This document shows, in pieces, positions 60,920 through 64,000 of a DNA stretch of 64,000 nucleotides. Under the pieces are notes generated by a model that did not search any database, was not told the DNA's origin, and saw nothing but the letters and a program-made list of their open reading frames with translations. The stretch comes from Mycobacterium asiaticum. GTDB taxonomy: Bacteria > Actinomycetota > Actinomycetes > Mycobacteriales > Mycobacteriaceae. The stretch covers positions 35,139 to 99,138 of the forward strand of contig NZ_LZKQ01000159.1 of NCBI RefSeq assembly GCF_001668675.1, written 5' to 3'. The position numbers were made by a program, and so were the translations under genes. Every line of letters begins with the position of its first letter. The stretch's first letter is position 1.

Positions 60920-61479
60920 GCCGGGTACAACCACTCGCTCCGCCCTGGAGTGAAGAAGACGCCGCCGGCATCAACAGCTGGGGGCACCCGGACCGGACCT
61001 ACGAGCCACTGCTGTTGGTGCGTTGCCTGCAGCGCCATCCCACGCTGGCCGCCCGGCTACGCAAGCTTGGCGAATCGCTGTACGTTGCCGCGCTGCTGCC
61101 GGCCCGGACGCGCACGATCGCGATCCTGCGGCTCTGCGCGCTGGTGGGTTGTGCCTACGAATGGGGTGGCCAGGCGGCGTTCTGGGGACCGATCGCGGGA
61201 GTCACTTTCGACGAGTGCGACGCGCTGGTCACCGGCGGAGCGGACGACCCGCGGTGGAGCCCAGACGAGCGGACACTGATCGGTGCGGTGGACGAGTTGG
61301 AGCGCACCGGGTCGTGGTCGGAGGCGACCTGGTTGGCGCTGGGGCGCTTCCTCAGCGACGAGCAACGGATCGAATTGCTCACGGCCGTCGGCTGGTACCG
61401 CACCATCTGCACGCTGTGCAACGCGCTGGCACTGCCGCCGGAGGGCTGGATGCGGCGCTGGCCGGGTTCAGCTGACTGA
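60916..61479 (+). CDS. AhpD-like (carboxymuconolactone decarboxylase fold) protein
   Basis: 187 aa from GTG 60916, overlapping the previous stop. [20 protein letters not shown] with a single Cys near the usual CxxC site, [20 protein letters not shown], and [20 protein letters not shown]. Similar to the protein at 34169 in length and layout. Catalysis is unknown. Convergent overlap of 12 bp with the SDR gene. Confidence 0.82.
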   Translation: MSRVQPLAPPWSEEDAAGINSWGHPDRTYEPLLLVRCLQRHPTLAARLRKLGESLYVAALLPARTRTIAILRLCALVGCAYEWGGQAAFWGPIAGVTFDECDALVTGGADDPRWSPDERTLIGAVDELERTGSWSEATWLALGRFLSDEQRIELLTAVGWYRTICTLCNALALPPEGWMRRWPGSAD

Positions 61480-62292
61480 GAGGTCCCTTTTGAGACCCGG
61501 GTGCTGGTTCTTCAGCAGCGGCAGTAGCAGCCGTCGCGGCATGTACTGAAACAGCCGCGCGCTGATGTGGCTGGGCAGCCCGGGGAGCACCGTGCCCTTG
61601 TCGGTGTCGAGTGCGTCAACTCCGGCGCGCGCCACCTCCCGCGACGGCATCCACATGAATTTGGGAAATGCGTCGGCGAACGTCTTCTCATCCATGCCGG
61701 CCTTCACCAGGAACTCGGTGCGAACCGGCCCCGGGCACAGCAGCGCAACGGTGATGCCGGTGCCCGCGAGCTCACCGCGCAGGCCCTCGGTGTAGGAGTG
61801 CACGAACGCCTTGCTGGCGGCGTAGCCGACCTGCCCGGGGAACGGGTGGAAGCCGGCGGTGGAGCCGACGTTGAGGATTGCGCCGCGGCCGCGCGGCACC
61901 ATCCGTTGGACGGCCCGGGTACACAGGTCGACGACCGCCTCGACATTGACGCGCACCTGCGCGATCTCGTTGTCGACTTCCGTCTTCGTCACCGACCCGA
62001 TGGTGCCGAGGCCCGCGTTGTTGACCAGGATGTCGACGGTCAGCCCGCGGCTCTCGATGTCGTCGAGCAGCTGGGCGCGGGCGGCGGAATCGGAGATATC
62101 ACAGCTGATGACCTCGACGCGGACATGCGTGTCGAGTTCGCCGGCCAGCTCACGCAGCCGGTCTTCCCGGCGGGCGACCAGCGTGACGCCGTAGCCCCGG
62201 TGCGCGAACTCGCGTGCGATGTCGGCGCCGATGCCCGAGGACGCGCCGGTGACGACAGCGGTAGTGGTGGGTGAGGGTGAGGGAAGGGTCAC
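61468..62292 (-). CDS. Short-chain dehydrogenase/reductase
   Basis: 274 aa from GTG 62292 (the longer frame to 62331 adds residues before the SDR start). [30 protein letters not shown], Ser in ILNVGSTAGFHPFPG and Tyr/Lys in VGYAASKAFVHSYTEG; C-terminal YMPRRLLLPLLKNQ is basic and may contact membrane. Substrate unknown. Confidence 0.9.
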   Translation of the reverse strand: MTLPSPSPTTTAVVTGASSGIGADIAREFAHRGYGVTLVARREDRLRELAGELDTHVRVEVISCDISDSAARAQLLDDIESRGLTVDILVNNAGLGTIGSVTKTEVDNEIAQVRVNVEAVVDLCTRAVQRMVPRGRGAILNVGSTAGFHPFPGQVGYAASKAFVHSYTEGLRGELAGTGITVALLCPGPVRTEFLVKAGMDEKTFADAFPKFMWMPSREVARAGVDALDTDKGTVLPGLPSHISARLFQYMPRRLLLPLLKNQHPGLKRDLSVS

Positions 62293-62308
62293 GCAGTTGA
62301 CACTACGT

Positions 62309-62373
62309 CGCCGAACGTGGGCCTTATGCACCGGAACTGGCCGGCCGCGGGGCCATAGGCCTCACGTTCGGCG
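62309..62373. repeat. Imperfect palindrome with CGCCGAACGTG arms (left flank of DUF559 gene)
   Basis: CGCCGAACGTGGGCCTTATG at 62309-62328 is largely complementary to the 20-mer ending CACGTTCGGCG at 62354-62373. The same arms occur at 63302-63365, on the other side of the gene at 62484. Confidence 0.7.
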
Positions 62374-62483
62374 AGGCCGTTGGCGCTCCACACCCCAAGA
62401 TTCGTCCACAGGGCTCACGTATTATCGGCTTCCTGCGCCGGTGTGCGTCGGTTTCGGTCGGGGTAGCCGCTGAACATGCCGCC

Positions 62484-63350
62484 ATGGACGTGTTCCGGGG
62501 CAGCGAAGCGGTCAGGCGCGGTGCGGTAACCCGTAAACAACTCCGCACGCGGTATCGGGTTTTGTTTCGCGATGTGTATATCCGCAGGGACGCGAGACTG
62601 ACGGCCGCCGACAAGGCACGCGCGGCATGGCTGTCTACCGGTGCCACACTCGCCGGCATGTCGGCCGCCGCGGTGCTGGGAACGAAGTGGCTCGACGACA
62701 CCGCGCCCGCCGAGATCGTGCGCCCAAACCGGCATAGTCAGCGGGGAATCGTGTCGCACAGCTACCGGTTAGCGCAGGACGAGGTGCGGTTGTTCCGCGG
62801 AATCCCGGTCACGACACCAGCCCGCACCGCATTTGACATAGGGTGCCGTCTGCCCGTCCCCGAGTCAGTACCAATACTCGACGCATTGCTGAATGCGACC
62901 GGCATCGAACCCGCGGACGTTGCTGCCGTGGCAGACGTCCACCCCGGGACCCGTGGAATCCGTCGCCTCCGATCCGCACTGGATCTTGTCGACGGCGGGG
63001 CGGAGTCACCGCAAGAGACCCGGGTGCGATTGCTGCTGGTCGGCGCGGGACTGCCAAGGCCCCAGACGCAGATCGAGTTTCGAAACCTGCACAGGAAGCG
63101 GATTCGGGTCGACATGGGGTGGCGCGAGTGGAAGGTCGCGGTCGAATACGACGGCATACAGCATTGGGATGACCCCGAGCAACGAGCCTGGGACATCGAA
63201 CGAATCGCCCTCCTGGAAGCGGCGGGTTGGATCGTAATCCGGGTCAGCGCCGCAATGCTGAAACGGCCGCACGTAATCGTCGAACGCGTGCGGTCCAGGC
63301 TCGCCGAACGTGGCGCTTATGGCCCTCGGGACGCGAGTTTGGGTATTTAG
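62484..63350 (+). CDS. DUF559 (VSR-endonuclease-like) domain protein with AbiEi-like N-terminus
   Basis: 288 aa. N-terminal winged-helix-like part (GAVTRKQLRTRYRVLFRDVY, AAWLSTGATLAGMSAAAVLG) resembles the AbiEi antitoxin fold; C-terminal DUF559 region (VRLLLVGAGLPRPQTQIEF, VDMGWREWKVAVEYDGIQHW, ERIALLEAAGWIVIRVSAAM) has the D...E.D/Q spacing of VSR-like nucleases. Common in mycobacteria as an orphan; role in DNA processing or abortive infection is inference. Flanked on both sides by matching palindromes; its last codons overlap the right-hand one. Confidence 0.82.
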   Translation: MDVFRGSEAVRRGAVTRKQLRTRYRVLFRDVYIRRDARLTAADKARAAWLSTGATLAGMSAAAVLGTKWLDDTAPAEIVRPNRHSQRGIVSHSYRLAQDEVRLFRGIPVTTPARTAFDIGCRLPVPESVPILDALLNATGIEPADVAAVADVHPGTRGIRRLRSALDLVDGGAESPQETRVRLLLVGAGLPRPQTQIEFRNLHRKRIRVDMGWREWKVAVEYDGIQHWDDPEQRAWDIERIALLEAAGWIVIRVSAAMLKRPHVIVERVRSRLAERGAYGPRDASLGI

Positions 63351-63365
63351 GATTCACGTTCGGCG
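63302..63365. repeat. Imperfect palindrome with CGCCGAACGTG arms (right flank of DUF559 gene)
   Basis: CGCCGAACGTGGCGCTTATG at 63302-63321 and TCACGTTCGGCG at 63354-63365. The left arm matches 62309-62328 at 18 of 20 positions. It covers the 3' end of the DUF559 frame. Confidence 0.7.
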
Positions 63366-63370
63366 CACAC

Positions 63371-63407
63371 GAAAAAGCCCGGCCCCTCGAGAGGGACCGG
63401 GCTTCTT
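63371..63407 (-). terminator. Intrinsic terminator of groEL2
   Basis: Read on the minus strand, AAGCCCGG pairs with CCGGGCTT and is extended by CCCTC/GAGGG across one mismatch, followed by TTTTTC. It sits 30-66 bp after the groEL2 stop. Confidence 0.8.
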
Positions 63408-63436
63408 CAGTGCTCGGGACTTTTCCGCTCTTGGAC

Positions 63437-64000
<564 letters not shown>

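Overview
The window is 64 kb of high-GC chromosomal DNA from a Mycobacterium, most likely a slow-growing species outside the M. tuberculosis complex. This rests on protein content (MmpS/MmpL pairs, a PPE-MPTR protein, HbhA, MshA, a mycolic acid cyclopropane synthase, LpdC, Icl1, SigK/RskA, SenX3/RegX3) and on gene order. The order follows the M. tuberculosis interval Rv0501 to Rv0440, read backwards: it opens inside galE2 and closes inside groEL2. Rv numbers are assigned from remembered sequence and gene order, not from a database search.

Layout: 1-6.1 kb, galE2, the tiny ribosomal protein bS22, a BldC/excisionase-type regulator, proC, a thioesterase-like protein, a TIM-barrel isomerase-like protein, an acidic membrane protein and ppx1. 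6.2-11 kb, Rv0495c-like protein, a GntR/FadR-type regulator with a palindromic operator, and a three-gene operon ending in a GMC oxidoreductase. 11-17 kb, regX3/senX3, gpm1, a YbjN protein, mshA and a ROK regulator. 17-25 kb, SDR, L,D-transpeptidase (LdtMt5 type), murB, nitrilase, deoC, small envelope proteins and hbhA. 25-30 kb, XRE regulator, DUF445 protein, MadR-type TetR, a frameshifted pcaA and fadB2. 30-36.5 kb, icl1, acyl-ACP thioesterase, ramB, AhpD-like protein and lpdC. 36.5-44.6 kb, membrane proteins, DUF779 protein, aldehyde dehydrogenase, prolyl oligopeptidase, DUF2254 and DedA proteins and echA2. 44.6-54 kb, an envelope/siderophore-export block: an Rv0455c-like protein, two small proteins, two mmpS-mmpL pairs and a TetR regulator. 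54-64 kb, sigK-rskA, several accessory enzymes, a PPE10-like protein, an SDR, a DUF559 protein flanked by inverted repeats, and the 3' end of groEL2.

The main departures from the M. tuberculosis arrangement are: an extra mmpS-mmpL pair with its own IdeR-like iron box; absence of the Rv0446c-Rv0449c (ufaA1) block between mmpL4 and sigK, although a SigK-type promoter remains in front of sigK; absence of umaA, of the LysE-type Rv0488, of mazEF1 and of PPE11; a one-base overlap between senX3 and regX3 where M. tuberculosis carries MIRU repeats; and a single-base frameshift in pcaA.

Several gene sets look co-regulated: icl1 and ramB share TTGCGAA-type sites; senX3-regX3 has three 11-bp direct repeats resembling a PHO box; both mmpS-mmpL operons have candidate iron boxes. 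No tRNA, rRNA, CRISPR array, prophage or insertion sequence was recognised.
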